Part shown: positions 28,776 to 37,862 of the stretch, one piece after another
Layout: every line of letters starts with the position of its first letter
How positions within the stretch are numbered: the stretch's first letter is position 1
DNA from: Pseudomonas sp. MWU13-2100
GTDB lineage: Bacteria; Pseudomonadota; Gammaproteobacteria; Pseudomonadales; Pseudomonadaceae
Direction of reading: 5' to 3'
Length of the DNA stretch: 64,000 bases
Assembly: GCF_023242365.1 (NCBI RefSeq)
Contig: NZ_JALLIX010000013.1
Coordinates: forward strand, 62,001 to 126,000
The notes under the pieces: generated by a model
The model's database searches: none
The model's input: the letters and a program-made list of their open reading frames with translations, nothing else
Told to the model about the DNA's origin: nothing
Position numbers and translations under genes: made by a program

Positions 28776-29834
28776 ATGTTCACCCCGCTCCCTCCCCGTG
28801 GTCGTGGCACCGCGACCAACCCGCATAACCGCTTCGCGCCCCATCGTTCGGTGGCCGAGGACGACGGCTGGTACCAGGAGGTTCCGCTGACCCGGGGCAC
28901 CGAGGTGCGCAGCGAGACGGCGAAATCCATCATCACCCGCAACACCTCGCCGGACCTGCCCTTCGATCGCTCCATCAATCCCTATCGCGGCTGCGAGCAC
29001 GGTTGCATCTATTGCTACGCTCGTCCCAGCCATGCCTACTGGGATATGTCCCCTGGCCTGGACTTCGAAACCAAACTGATCGCCAAGACCAACGCCGCCG
29101 CAGTGCTTGAGCAACAATTGTCCAAGCCGGGCTATCGGGTGGCACCGATCAACCTGGGCTCCAATACCGATCCCTACCAGCCGATCGAGCGCGAGCACCA
29201 GCTCACCCGGCGAATCCTCGAGGTGTTGCTGCGTTATCGGCATCCGGTGACCATCGTCACCAAGGGCTCGCTGATCCTGCGCGACCTGGATCTGCTGACG
29301 GAATTGGCCCGGCAGCGCCTGGTGGCGGTGATGATCAGCCTGACCAGCCTCGACGACGAACTCAAGCGCATCCTCGAACCCCGTGCGGCGGCGCCCAAGG
29401 CGCGCTTGCGGGCCATCCGGGTGATGCGTGAGGCGGGTATCCCGGTGGGCGTGCTGTGTTCGCCGATGATTCCGATGATCAACGACAATGAGCTGGAAAG
29501 TCTGCTCACCGAGGCCCGCGATGCCGGTGCCCAGAGCGCCGCCTACATGATGCTGCGCCTGCCCCTGGAGGTGGCGCCGCTGTTCGAGGAGTGGCTCGCT
29601 GCCCATTACCCGCAACGGGCGGCTCATGTGTTGAGCCTGATTCGCCAGACCCGTGGCGCAGAGCTCTACGACAGCCGGTTCGGTGTGCGGATGCGCGGCG
29701 AAGGACCGTTCGCCGACTTGCTGGCGCAACGCTTTGCCAAGGCCATCAAGCGCCTGGGCCTTAACCGCCGTGAAGGCTTCAACCTTGATTGCACGGCGTT
29801 CTGTCCCCCCGGAGGGCAGATGTCGTTACTCTGA
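28776..29834 (+). CDS. LexA-regulated radical SAM protein (PA0069 family, SplB-like)
   Basis: 352-residue radical S-adenosylmethionine enzyme. The cluster cysteines are C73, C77 and C80 in RGCEHGCIYCYARPSH, the CxxxCxxC arrangement of the Rv2578c/PA0069 family, related to spore photoproduct lyases. SAM-binding and barrel motifs follow: INLGSNTDPYQPIE, PVTIVTKGSLILRDLDLL and VGVLCSPMIPMIND. The family ends with FNLDCTAFCPP. The SOS box directly upstream places it in the DNA-damage response; from memory the P. aeruginosa homologue is also LexA-controlled. A DNA-repair substrate is plausible but not shown. Confidence 0.92.
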   Translation: MFTPLPPRGRGTATNPHNRFAPHRSVAEDDGWYQEVPLTRGTEVRSETAKSIITRNTSPDLPFDRSINPYRGCEHGCIYCYARPSHAYWDMSPGLDFETKLIAKTNAAAVLEQQLSKPGYRVAPINLGSNTDPYQPIEREHQLTRRILEVLLRYRHPVTIVTKGSLILRDLDLLTELARQRLVAVMISLTSLDDELKRILEPRAAAPKARLRAIRVMREAGIPVGVLCSPMIPMINDNELESLLTEARDAGAQSAAYMMLRLPLEVAPLFEEWLAAHYPQRAAHVLSLIRQTRGAELYDSRFGVRMRGEGPFADLLAQRFAKAIKRLGLNRREGFNLDCTAFCPPGGQMSLL

Positions 29835-30090
29835 GCCATGATCCGGACAAAGGTCGCCTGGCGGCGTTCAGGCGGTACCTATACTCTTGGGTAATCCGCG
29901 CAAGAAGCTTCTGGAACGTCCGTCCTAGAGCCTCTGATTCAGCTTGAGTTAAGTTTTCACGACTAGGGTGAAGCTGCCTGTTTCGTACGGGTGCGTTCAA
30001 GGAATCGGGCGTATTGATCCGATGAGTGCTGGCCGCGAGCGAGCCAAATCAGGAAAATCCCCTTCAATCCGTCAGAAAAGAGGATGAATC
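29835..30090. other. Intergenic region before the carbonic anhydrase gene
   Basis: 256 bp with no convincing gene. A TATACT hexamer at 29879-29884 could be a -10 element. CAGCTT and AAGCTG (about 29950-29980) form a weak long-loop dyad. GAAAAGAGGATGAATC supplies the ribosome site of the next gene. Confidence 0.4.
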
Positions 30091-30822
30091 ATGAGTGACA
30101 AGGATAAACAGCCGTCGGCTGCGTCGGCACCAGGGCTCCCCGGGGCCGAAAGTGCCGATGCGGCGCTGCAGCATATCGTCGATGGCTTCCTGCATTTTCA
30201 TCATGAAGTCTTTCCGCAACAGGAAGAACTGTTCAAGAAACTCGCCACGGCCCAGAACCCACGGGCGATGTTCATTGCCTGCGCCGACTCGCGCATCGTG
30301 CCTGAGCTGATTACCCAAAGTTCCCCTGGCGACCTGTTCGTGACCCGCAATGTCGGCAACGTGGTGCCACCCTATGGGCAAATGAACGGTGGCGTCTCGA
30401 CCGCTATCGAGTACGCGGTGCTGGCCCTGGGCGTGCAGCACATCATCATCTGCGGACATTCGGACTGCGGCGCCATGCGTGCGGTGCTCAATCCCGACAG
30501 CCTGGAAAAGATGCCCACGGTCAAAGCCTGGCTGCGCCATGCGGAAGTGGCGAAGACCATGGTCCATGAGAACTGCGACTGCGCCAACGAAGGCGAAAGC
30601 ATGCAGGTGCTGACCGAAGAAAACGTCATCGCTCAGTTGCAGCATTTGCGCACACATCCTTCGGTGGCCTCGCGCATGGCCAACGGTCATCTGTTTATCC
30701 ATGGCTGGGTCTACAACATCGAAACCAGTGAAATCAAAGCGTATGACGCCGATCGAGCCTGCTTCCTGCCCCTCGATGGCACTCATCCGATCCCGAGTGC
30801 GACGCCCAAAGCCCGCTTCTAG
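30091..30822 (+). CDS. Beta-class carbonic anhydrase
   Basis: Zinc enzyme interconverting CO2 and bicarbonate. The 243-residue product has the beta-class zinc site: Cys and Asp-Arg dyad in FIACADSRIVPELI near residue 70, and His-x2-Cys in CGHSDCGAMRA near residue 130. It also has the GDLFVTRNVGN block. All residues needed for activity are present. AGAGGATG precedes the ATG. The SulP transporter gene follows 95 bp downstream on the same strand, a pairing that suggests coupled bicarbonate handling. Confidence 0.95.
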   Translation: MSDKDKQPSAASAPGLPGAESADAALQHIVDGFLHFHHEVFPQQEELFKKLATAQNPRAMFIACADSRIVPELITQSSPGDLFVTRNVGNVVPPYGQMNGGVSTAIEYAVLALGVQHIIICGHSDCGAMRAVLNPDSLEKMPTVKAWLRHAEVAKTMVHENCDCANEGESMQVLTEENVIAQLQHLRTHPSVASRMANGHLFIHGWVYNIETSEIKAYDADRACFLPLDGTHPIPSATPKARF

Positions 30823-30917
30823 CGCCTGAAGCTTCCTCCATCCATTGGGTTCAGCCACGACCGGCGTCAGAGCGGTCGAGCTTTGCCATGCCTGCAGAAA
30901 TCCTCAGGAGATTGATC

Positions 30918-32453
30918 ATGCGTGCAGCACAACTGAAAGCGGTTTTGCCACGGGAGCTGCTGGCTTCCGTGGTGGTATTCCTGGTCGCCCTGCCGCTGTG
31001 CATGGGAATCGCCATCGCCTCCGGCATGCCGCCGGCCAAGGGGTTGATCACCGGTATCATCGGTGGGTTGGTGGTGGGCTGGCTGGCCGGTTCGCCGTTG
31101 CAGGTCAGCGGTCCGGCCGCAGGCCTTGCGGTGCTGGTATTTGAACTGGTACGCCAGCACGGCATGGCCATGCTCGGGCCGATCCTGTTGCTGGCGGGCC
31201 TGCTGCAATTGCTCGCCGGGCGCTTGCGCCTGGGCTGCTGGTTCCGGGTAACCGCACCGGCGGTGGTCTACGGGATGCTCGCCGGTATCGGCGTGCTGAT
31301 CGTGCTGTCCCAGGTCCATGTGATGCTCGATGGCTCGCCCCTGCCCTCGGGGCTGGGCAACCTGCTGGGTTTTCCCGCCGCCCTGGGTCAGGCGTTTTCC
31401 GGCGCAGGCAGCGGCTGGCAGGCTGGTGCGCTGGGTCTGGGGACGATTCTGGTGATGTGGGTATGGGACAAGCGCAAACCCCATGCCCTGCGCTTTGTCC
31501 CGGGTGCGCTGCTTGGCGTGGGTCTGGCGACCCTGGCGAGCCTGCTGCTGGCACTGTCGGTCAAGCGCGTGGAAGTCCCGGCCAACCTGACCGAGGCCAT
31601 CGACTGGCTGCGGCCCGCCGACCTGCTCAACCTGGCCGATCCCAACCTGCTGATCGCGGCCTTTGCCGTGGCCTTTATCGCCAGCGCCGAAACCCTGCTC
31701 TCGGCCGCCGCCGTGGACCGCATGCACGACGGCCAGCGTTCGGACTTCGACCGCGAACTGTCGGCGCAGGGGGTGGGCAATATGCTCTGCGGGTTGCTCG
31801 GGGCCTTGCCCATGACCGGGGTGATCGTGCGCAGCTCGGCGAATGTCCAGGCCGGCGCCCGGACCCGCCTGTCGGCCATGTTCCATGGCTTATGGCTACT
31901 GGCTTTCGTACTGCTGCTGTCGAGCGTGCTGCAAAGCATTCCGGTGGCGAGCCTGGCGGGTGTGCTGGTGTATACGGGGATCAAGCTGGTGGATCTCAAG
32001 GCCTTTCGTGGCCTGGGGCGCTACGGGCGCATGCCGATGCTGACCTATGCGGCCACGGCCTTGGCGATTGTCTGCACTAACCTGTTGACGGGGGTGTTGC
32101 TCGGTTTCGGCCTGACCCTGGCGAAGCTGGCCTGGAAAGCCTCGCGTCTGAAGATCAGCCTGGTGGACTTGCCCGCCGAGGGTGAGATGGAGCTGCGGCT
32201 GCTGGGGGCTGCGACGTTTCTCAAGGTGCCGGCGCTGACCCGGGTGCTGTCGACGGTTCCGACGGGCACGGTGGTCCATGTGCCGCTGGGCAACCTGAGC
32301 TATATCGACCACTCCTGCCTGGAGTTGCTGGAGGAATGGGACCGGGCCAACAAGGCCAAGGGCTCGCGATTGGTGATCGAGTCCCATGGCCTGAAACGGC
32401 GCCTGGAAGGGCGGCTGCGGACCACTACGGGTATTGGCTCCGCCGCAGCCTGA
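30918..32453 (+). CDS. SulP-family transporter paired with carbonic anhydrase (probable bicarbonate or sulfate transporter)
   Basis: 511-residue inner-membrane SulP protein with about 10-12 transmembrane segments, beginning RELLASVVVFLVALPLCMGIA, and a short C-terminal STAS domain (HVPLGNLSYIDHSCLELLEEW). The N-terminal ASGMPPAKGLITGIIGG loop is typical of the carbonic-anhydrase-associated SulP branch. The start at 30918 follows AGGAG at 30903-30907. It differs strongly from the SulP at 5.3-6.9 kb, so it is not a recent duplicate. Bicarbonate as substrate is inferred from the neighbour. Confidence 0.9.
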   Translation: MRAAQLKAVLPRELLASVVVFLVALPLCMGIAIASGMPPAKGLITGIIGGLVVGWLAGSPLQVSGPAAGLAVLVFELVRQHGMAMLGPILLLAGLLQLLAGRLRLGCWFRVTAPAVVYGMLAGIGVLIVLSQVHVMLDGSPLPSGLGNLLGFPAALGQAFSGAGSGWQAGALGLGTILVMWVWDKRKPHALRFVPGALLGVGLATLASLLLALSVKRVEVPANLTEAIDWLRPADLLNLADPNLLIAAFAVAFIASAETLLSAAAVDRMHDGQRSDFDRELSAQGVGNMLCGLLGALPMTGVIVRSSANVQAGARTRLSAMFHGLWLLAFVLLLSSVLQSIPVASLAGVLVYTGIKLVDLKAFRGLGRYGRMPMLTYAATALAIVCTNLLTGVLLGFGLTLAKLAWKASRLKISLVDLPAEGEMELRLLGAATFLKVPALTRVLSTVPTGTVVHVPLGNLSYIDHSCLELLEEWDRANKAKGSRLVIESHGLKRRLEGRLRTTTGIGSAAA

Positions 32454-32479
32454 TGCTGGTCTGGAAAACGCCACAAAAC

Positions 32480-32505
32480 CTGTAGGAGCCGAGCTTGCTC
32501 GCGAT
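32480..32505. repeat. Half REP-like element
   Basis: TGTAGGAGCCGAGCTTGCTCGCG is a single REP arm without a nearby partner, between convergent genes. Confidence 0.55.
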
Positions 32506-32521
32506 CAACTGCGCCGTGGGT

Positions 32522-33172
32522 TCAAGCGCCTGGCTGCTCCAGCTCCAACCCCACGCCCAATTGGCGCGACAGACACGGCCAACGTTTCCATGCCGCCTCG
32601 GTGTCCGCGCTGTACAGGCGTTCGCGGTAGGCTTCCACCGACTCCAGGGCAAAGCTCTCTTCGTTGAGCATTTCATCGACCGCGTGATGCACCGCTTCAT
32701 CCAGCTGGTTGGCGAACGTCTCGCCGATCAACTGGTGGGCGATCAGGTTGGCCACGGTAATGTCCGACGGAATCAGCGGCTGACCGAAATGCTTGATGTA
32801 CAGGTCATTGACCTCCTCCACCAGGCGGTGCGCCAGATAGGCCTCATCCAGCAGGCCGTCGAGCCCGACATGTCCTTCCAGAATCGCCGGGGGTTGCAGG
32901 AAAAACTGCTCGGCGATAGTCAGCACCGGCGTGATCTGCGACTCGATGCCGGCTTCGCGTGCCACCTCGTTGGCGGCATCCAGCAAGTCGGGAACCAGGT
33001 CGATGTAAGCTTTGACAAACCGCGTCAGCACGCCTTTGGCGTCAACATCCGGCAGTTGAATAGCGGGGTGAAGGTGCGGCAATTGAACTTCAAGTTGACG
33101 AGTCAACTGGCCGGTACCGGTCTCGTGTTGATGGGCACGTTGAATCTGCTCGCGCAATGCGGCGGTGTTCAT
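32522..33172 (-). CDS. Conserved hypothetical protein (PA0104-like)
   Basis: 216-residue soluble protein without signal peptide or membrane segment, largely alpha-helical and acidic. No domain recognised. Repeated blocks of helix-forming sequence (TRFVKAYIDLVPDLLDAANEVA, split by prolines) are seen, as is a conserved-looking DEMLNEESFALESVEAYRER near the C-terminus. The start at 33172 is supported by CCTGGAG; the frame opens to 33250 without a ribosome site. In pseudomonads it sits between the carbonic anhydrase/SulP pair and the cox genes, but nothing shows a functional link. Confidence 0.8.
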   Translation of the reverse strand: MNTAALREQIQRAHQHETGTGQLTRQLEVQLPHLHPAIQLPDVDAKGVLTRFVKAYIDLVPDLLDAANEVAREAGIESQITPVLTIAEQFFLQPPAILEGHVGLDGLLDEAYLAHRLVEEVNDLYIKHFGQPLIPSDITVANLIAHQLIGETFANQLDEAVHHAVDEMLNEESFALESVEAYRERLYSADTEAAWKRWPCLSRQLGVGLELEQPGA

Positions 33173-33544
33173 GAAAACTCCAGGGGGGACGACAAAGGGA
33201 AAATAGGGAGAGTACAAAGTAGCTGGGTTATAAAAGAAGCTCAGACGCATTTGTAATAATTATTTCATGCTTATATGCATGGGTTATATCTGTTTGCCAT
33301 CATTTCTGCTCTGCCGCAGGTAATCCAAGGCCTCCAGCCCGATACCAAGTTGCGCTTCAGTTCATTTCCCAGAACGCATGGCGCTGTCCCGGTCGCTGTC
33401 TATACTCGATTTTGTATGGAGTTAGCTGATGACGCCCGGCTGCTGTTGCAGGCGAGGCCGAATGGTCCGCTTACGTAGTACGACCATTCCCTTGGCCGCA
33501 GGTGAAAGCCGGCGGGATAACAAGAACGATAAGGGGAACCCGCA
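33173..33544. other. Upstream region of the cytochrome oxidase operon
   Basis: 372 bp without a convincing gene. The AT-richer part (33240-33300) is probably the promoter area of the PA0104-like gene. A TATACT hexamer at about 33402-33407 is a possible -10 for coxB. AAGGGGAACCCGC gives the coxB ribosome site. A 67-codon open frame at 33275-33478 has no coding character. Confidence 0.4.
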
Positions 33545-34675
33545 ATGATGCGACATCCACGAGCCTGGATGGGCCTCCTGTTGTGGTCGATATTCAGTCA
33601 GGCGCACGCCGCCTGGACCGTGAATATGACGCCTGGAGCGACGGAAGTCAGTCACGAGATCTTTGATCTGCACATGACCATTTTCTGGATCTGTGTGGTG
33701 ATCGGTATCATCGTGTTCGGTGCGATGTTCTGGTCGATGATCATGCACCGGCGCTCCACTGGCCAGGTGGCGGCCAAGTTCCATGAAAGCACTACCGTGG
33801 AGGTCCTCTGGACCATCGTGCCTTTGCTGATCCTGGTGGTGATGGCGATTCCCGCGACCGCCACGTTGATCAAGATGTACGACACCAGCGAGTCGGACGT
33901 CGATATCCAGATCACCGGCTATCAGTGGAAATGGCACTACAAATACCTGGGCCAGGATGTCGAGTTCTTCAGCAACCTGTCCACGCCCGCCGAACAGATG
34001 CACAACCAGGCGCCCAAGGGCGAAAACTACCTGCTGGAAGTTGACCAGCCGCTGGTTTTGCCGGTCGGTGCCAAGGTCCGTTTCCTGGTGACCTCCGCCG
34101 ACGTGATCCACTCCTGGTGGGTGCCGGCCTTGGCGGTCAAGCGCGATGCGATCCCGGGGTTCTTCAACGAAGCCTGGACCCGGGTCGACAAGCCCGGCAT
34201 CTACCGTGGGCAATGTTCCGAACTGTGCGGCAAGGACCACGGTTTCATGCCGGTGGTGGTCGATGTCCGCACCAAGGCCGACTACGACAGCTGGCTGGCC
34301 GATCGCAAGGCCGAGTCCGCCAAGCTCAAGGAACTGACCAGCAAGGAGTGGACCCTCGACGAGCTCAAGGAGCGCGGCGACAAGGTCTACCACACCACCT
34401 GCGTGGCCTGTCACCAGGCCGAGGGCCAGGGCCTGCCGCCGATGTTCCCGTCACTCAAGGGCTCGAAAATCGCCACCGGTCCCAAGGAGGACCACCTGCA
34501 CCGGGTGTTCTTCGGCAAGCCGGGCACGGCCATGGCGGCCTTCGGCAAACAATTGTCGGAAGTCGATATCGCCGCCGTCGTGACCTACGAGCGTAATGCC
34601 TGGGGCAACAACAAGGGCGACATGGTCACGCCCAAGGAAGTCCTGGCGCTGAAACAGGCGGAGGGCAGCAAATGA
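33545..34675 (+). CDS. coxB: Cytochrome c oxidase subunit II with fused cytochrome c domain
   Basis: Receives electrons from cytochrome c at the periplasmic side of the aa3 oxidase. The 376-residue product has a signal peptide, two membrane helices (about residues 45-67 and 88-108), and a cupredoxin domain with the CuA ligands H189, C224, C228 and H232 (GQCSELCGKDHG). A C-terminal heme-c domain with CVACH at 286-290 follows. Fusion of cytochrome c to subunit II is the caa3-like form usual in Pseudomonas. It heads the oxidase operon, followed 82 bp later by coxA. Confidence 0.96.
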   Translation: MMRHPRAWMGLLLWSIFSQAHAAWTVNMTPGATEVSHEIFDLHMTIFWICVVIGIIVFGAMFWSMIMHRRSTGQVAAKFHESTTVEVLWTIVPLLILVVMAIPATATLIKMYDTSESDVDIQITGYQWKWHYKYLGQDVEFFSNLSTPAEQMHNQAPKGENYLLEVDQPLVLPVGAKVRFLVTSADVIHSWWVPALAVKRDAIPGFFNEAWTRVDKPGIYRGQCSELCGKDHGFMPVVVDVRTKADYDSWLADRKAESAKLKELTSKEWTLDELKERGDKVYHTTCVACHQAEGQGLPPMFPSLKGSKIATGPKEDHLHRVFFGKPGTAMAAFGKQLSEVDIAAVVTYERNAWGNNKGDMVTPKEVLALKQAEGSK

Positions 34676-34757
34676 ACAGCTCCGTTGCGTGTTCGCTGAA
34701 CCGGTCGGAGCCGAGGCTCCCGGGCCAAGCCGTTCCCCCGTTTGCAGGAGACAGGAC

Positions 34758-36356
34758 ATGAGTGCAGTGATCGATGACCATGGCCATGGCGGCCACGATG
34801 AGCACGCCGCCCACGGTCCCGCCAAGGGCCTGATGCGCTGGGTGTTGACCACCAACCACAAGGATATCGGCACGCTGTACCTGTGGTTCAGCTTTGCCAT
34901 GTTCCTGCTCGGCGGCTCTTTCGCCATGGTGATCCGCGCCGAGCTGTTCCAGCCGGGGCTGCATATTGTCGAACCGGCGTTCTTCAATCAGATGACCACC
35001 ATGCACGGTCTGGTGATGGTCTTCGGCGCGGTGATGCCGGCCTTCGTCGGCCTGGCCAACTGGATGATCCCGCTGATGATCGGCGCGCCGGACATGGCCT
35101 TGCCGCGGATGAACAACTTCAGCTTCTGGCTGTTGCCGGCGGCCTTCTCGCTGATGGTCTCGACCCTGTTCATGCCCGGCGGCGGGCCGAACTTCGGCTG
35201 GACCTTCTATGCACCGCTGTCGACCACCTACGCGCCCGAGAGCGTGACCTTCTTTATCTTCGCCATCCACATGATGGGCATCAGTTCGATCATGGGCGCG
35301 ATCAACGTGATCTCGACCATTCTCAACCTGCGTGCGCCGGGCATGACCCTGATGAAGATGCCGCTGTTCGTCTGGACCTGGCTGATCACCGCGTTCCTGC
35401 TGATCGCCGTGATGCCGGTGCTGGCGGGCGTTGTAACCATGATGCTGATGGACATCCATTTCGGCACCAGCTTCTTCAGCGCCGCCGGGGGCGGCGACCC
35501 GGTGCTGTTCCAGCACGTGTTCTGGTTCTTCGGCCATCCCGAGGTGTACATCATGATCCTGCCGGCGTTCGGCGCGATCAGTGCGATCATCCCGGCGTTT
35601 TCCCGCAAGCCGCTGTTCGGCTACACCTCGATGGTCTACGCCACGGCGAGCATCGCCTTCCTCTCGTTCATCGTCTGGGGCCACCACATGTTCGTGGTCG
35701 GCATTCCCCTGGTCGGTGAACTGTTCTACATGTACGCAACCATGCTGATTGCGGTGCCGACCGGGGTGAAGGTGTTCAACTGGGTCAGCACCATGTGGCA
35801 AGGCTCGCTGACCTTCGAGACGCCCATGTTGTTTGCGGTGGCCTTCGTCATCCTGTTCAGCATCGGTGGCTTCTCCGGACTGATGCTGGCGATGGCGCCG
35901 GCGGACTTCCAGTACCACGGCACCTATTTCGTGGTGGCGCATTTCCACTATGTGCTGGTGCCGGGGGCGATCTTCGGGATCTTCGCTTCCACCTACTACT
36001 GGCTGCCGAAGTGGACCGGGCACATGTACGACGAAACCCTCGGCAAGCTGCACTTCTGGCTGTCGTTCGTCGGCATGAACCTGACCTTCTTCCCGATGCA
36101 CTTCGTCGGCCTTGCGGGTATGCCGCGGCGGGTGCCGGACTACAACTTGCAGTTCGCCAACTTCAACATGGTCTCGTCGATCGGCGGCTTTATGTTCGGG
36201 GCCACCCAACTGCTGTTCCTGTTCATCGTCATCAAGTGCATCCGCAGCGGCCCGCCGGCCCCGGCCAAACCCTGGGATGGCGCGGAAGGCCTGGAGTGGA
36301 GCATTCCTTCACCGGCGCCGTACCACACCTTCACCACGCCGCCGGAAGTGAAATAA
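34758..36356 (+). CDS. coxA: Cytochrome c oxidase subunit I
   Basis: Catalytic core of the aa3 oxidase holding heme a, heme a3 and CuB; reduces O2 to water and pumps protons. The 532-residue, 12-helix protein has TTNHKDIGTLYL at the start, the CuB His-Tyr motif FWFFGHPEVYIMILPAFG, the VWGHHMFVVG histidine pair, and AHFHYVLVPGA with the heme ligands. ATG 34758 follows GCAGGAGACAGGAC; the longer frame to 34689 lacks a ribosome site. Confidence 0.97.
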   Translation: MSAVIDDHGHGGHDEHAAHGPAKGLMRWVLTTNHKDIGTLYLWFSFAMFLLGGSFAMVIRAELFQPGLHIVEPAFFNQMTTMHGLVMVFGAVMPAFVGLANWMIPLMIGAPDMALPRMNNFSFWLLPAAFSLMVSTLFMPGGGPNFGWTFYAPLSTTYAPESVTFFIFAIHMMGISSIMGAINVISTILNLRAPGMTLMKMPLFVWTWLITAFLLIAVMPVLAGVVTMMLMDIHFGTSFFSAAGGGDPVLFQHVFWFFGHPEVYIMILPAFGAISAIIPAFSRKPLFGYTSMVYATASIAFLSFIVWGHHMFVVGIPLVGELFYMYATMLIAVPTGVKVFNWVSTMWQGSLTFETPMLFAVAFVILFSIGGFSGLMLAMAPADFQYHGTYFVVAHFHYVLVPGAIFGIFASTYYWLPKWTGHMYDETLGKLHFWLSFVGMNLTFFPMHFVGLAGMPRRVPDYNLQFANFNMVSSIGGFMFGATQLLFLFIVIKCIRSGPPAPAKPWDGAEGLEWSIPSPAPYHTFTTPPEVK

Positions 36357-36359
36357 GCC

Positions 36360-36908
36360 ATGGCCGACTCGATCTCGCTCAAGCGCCTGGTCACACGCCT
36401 GTTGTTGGTGGTGGTAGCGATGTTCGCCTTCGGTTTTGCCCTGGTGCCGCTCTACGACGTGATGTGCAAGGCCTTCGGGATCAACGGCAAGACCGCCGGA
36501 CAGTATGAAGGCGAGCAGGTGGTCGACCTGTCGCGCAAGATCGACGTGCAGTTCCTCTCGACCAATGCCGTCGACATGGTCTGGGAGTTCTATCCCAAGG
36601 CCGACCAGTTGAGCGTTCACCCCGGTGCCGTCAACGAGATGCTCTTCGTGGCCTACAACCCCACCGATCATGTGATGAAGGCCCAGGCCATCCCGAGCAT
36701 CGCCCCGGCGAATGCGGCGGTGTACTTCCACAAGACCGAATGCTTCTGCTTCACCCAGCAGACCCTGCAGCCCGGGCAGCGCATCGAGATGCCGGTACGT
36801 TTCATCGTTGACCGCGACATGCCCAGGGATGTGAAGCAACTGACGCTGGGCTACACGCTGTTCGACATCACCGCCCGCAACCCGCCTGTAGCGGGTACGG
36901 GCGGCTAG
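36360..36908 (+). CDS. ctaG: Cytochrome oxidase assembly protein CtaG/Cox11
   Basis: Inserts copper into the CuB site of subunit I. The 182-residue protein has one N-terminal membrane helix (LLLVVVAMFAFGFALVPLYDV), a periplasmic copper-binding domain with ECFCF near residue 137 (Cys-x-Cys), and the VCKAFGING-like block VMCKAFGINGKT. It begins 3 bp after the coxA stop, with the ribosome site inside the end of coxA. Family length is about 180-190 residues. Confidence 0.95.
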   Translation: MADSISLKRLVTRLLLVVVAMFAFGFALVPLYDVMCKAFGINGKTAGQYEGEQVVDLSRKIDVQFLSTNAVDMVWEFYPKADQLSVHPGAVNEMLFVAYNPTDHVMKAQAIPSIAPANAAVYFHKTECFCFTQQTLQPGQRIEMPVRFIVDRDMPRDVKQLTLGYTLFDITARNPPVAGTGG

Positions 36909-36941
36909 GACATTTGGCGTGCCCGATAAGGAGAACAATAA

Positions 36942-37832
36942 ATGGCGATTCATGAGCACTATTACGTACCGGCCCAGAGCAAGTGGCCGATCATTGCCAC
37001 GTTGGGCATGCTGACCACGATGTTCGGCCTGGGTACCTGGTTCAACGACCTGAAGGCGGCGCGTCCGGATTCCCACGGCCCGCTGATCTTCTTCGTCGGC
37101 GGACTGCTGCTGGCCTATATGCTCTTCGGCTGGTTCGGCACGGTGATCAAGGAAAGCCGCGCCGGGCTCTACAGCGCCCAGATGGACCGTTCGTTCCGCT
37201 GGGGCATGAGCTGGTTCATCTTTTCCGAGGTGATGTTCTTCATCGCCTTCTTCGGCGCGCTGTTCTACGTACGCAATCTGTCGGTGCCGTGGCTGGCGGG
37301 TGACGGTGGCGCGAAAGGGATCGCCCACCTGCTGTGGCCGAACTTCCAGAACGCCTGGCCATTGCTGCACAACCCCGATCCGAAGCTCTTTCCGGGTCCG
37401 AAGGAAACCATCAGTCCCTGGGGCTTGCCGCTGCTCAACACCGTGTTGCTGGTCAGTTCCAGCGTCACCGTGACCATTGCCCACCATGCCCTGAAGAACG
37501 GCCATCGCGGCGCGCTGAAGATCTGGCTGGCGATCACCGTGCTGCTGGGGATCGCGTTCCTGACCTTCCAGGCCAAGGAATACATGCATGCCTATCATGA
37601 GCTGGGGTTGACCCTGGGCTCGGGCATCTACGGCGCGACCTTCTTCATGCTCACCGGTTTTCACGGTGCCCATGTGACCATCGGCACCCTGATCCTGTTC
37701 GTGATGCTGATGCGGGTCATGCGCGGGCACTTCAATGCCGAGCATCAATTCGGTTTTGAAGCGGCCAGCTGGTACTGGCACTTCGTCGACGTGGTCTGGA
37801 TCGGCCTGTTCGTGTTCGTCTATGTGCTTTGA
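36942..37832 (+). CDS. coxC: Cytochrome c oxidase subunit III
   Basis: Membrane subunit stabilising the proton-uptake side of the oxidase. The 296-residue product has seven hydrophobic segments. Typical blocks are YYVPAQSKWPI at the start, MSWFIFSEVMFFIAFFGALF, and TGFHGAHVTIGT ... WYWHFVDVVWIGLFVFVYVL at the end. AAGGAG precedes the ATG. A hairpin starts 11 bp after its stop. Confidence 0.96.
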   Translation: MAIHEHYYVPAQSKWPIIATLGMLTTMFGLGTWFNDLKAARPDSHGPLIFFVGGLLLAYMLFGWFGTVIKESRAGLYSAQMDRSFRWGMSWFIFSEVMFFIAFFGALFYVRNLSVPWLAGDGGAKGIAHLLWPNFQNAWPLLHNPDPKLFPGPKETISPWGLPLLNTVLLVSSSVTVTIAHHALKNGHRGALKIWLAITVLLGIAFLTFQAKEYMHAYHELGLTLGSGIYGATFFMLTGFHGAHVTIGTLILFVMLMRVMRGHFNAEHQFGFEAASWYWHFVDVVWIGLFVFVYVL

Positions 37833-37842
37833 GCCTTGCCGG

Positions 37843-37862
37843 GCCCTGGTTCTTACCAGGGC
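37843..37862. terminator. Hairpin between coxC and the opposing DUF2909 gene
   Basis: GCCCTGGT and ACCAGGGC form an 8-bp stem with a TCTT loop. It overlaps the DUF2909 stop codon and starts 11 bp after the coxC stop. There is no T run, so it may be an attenuating or RNA-stabilising hairpin rather than a full terminator. Confidence 0.4.

Noticed and set aside
33275..33478. 67-codon open frame before coxB
   Set aside because: No ribosome site, unusual codon use and no recognisable domain; it overlaps the likely promoter area.
34626..36209. 527-codon open frame on the minus strand
   Set aside because: Antisense to coxA; His/Arg/Asp-rich shadow composition.
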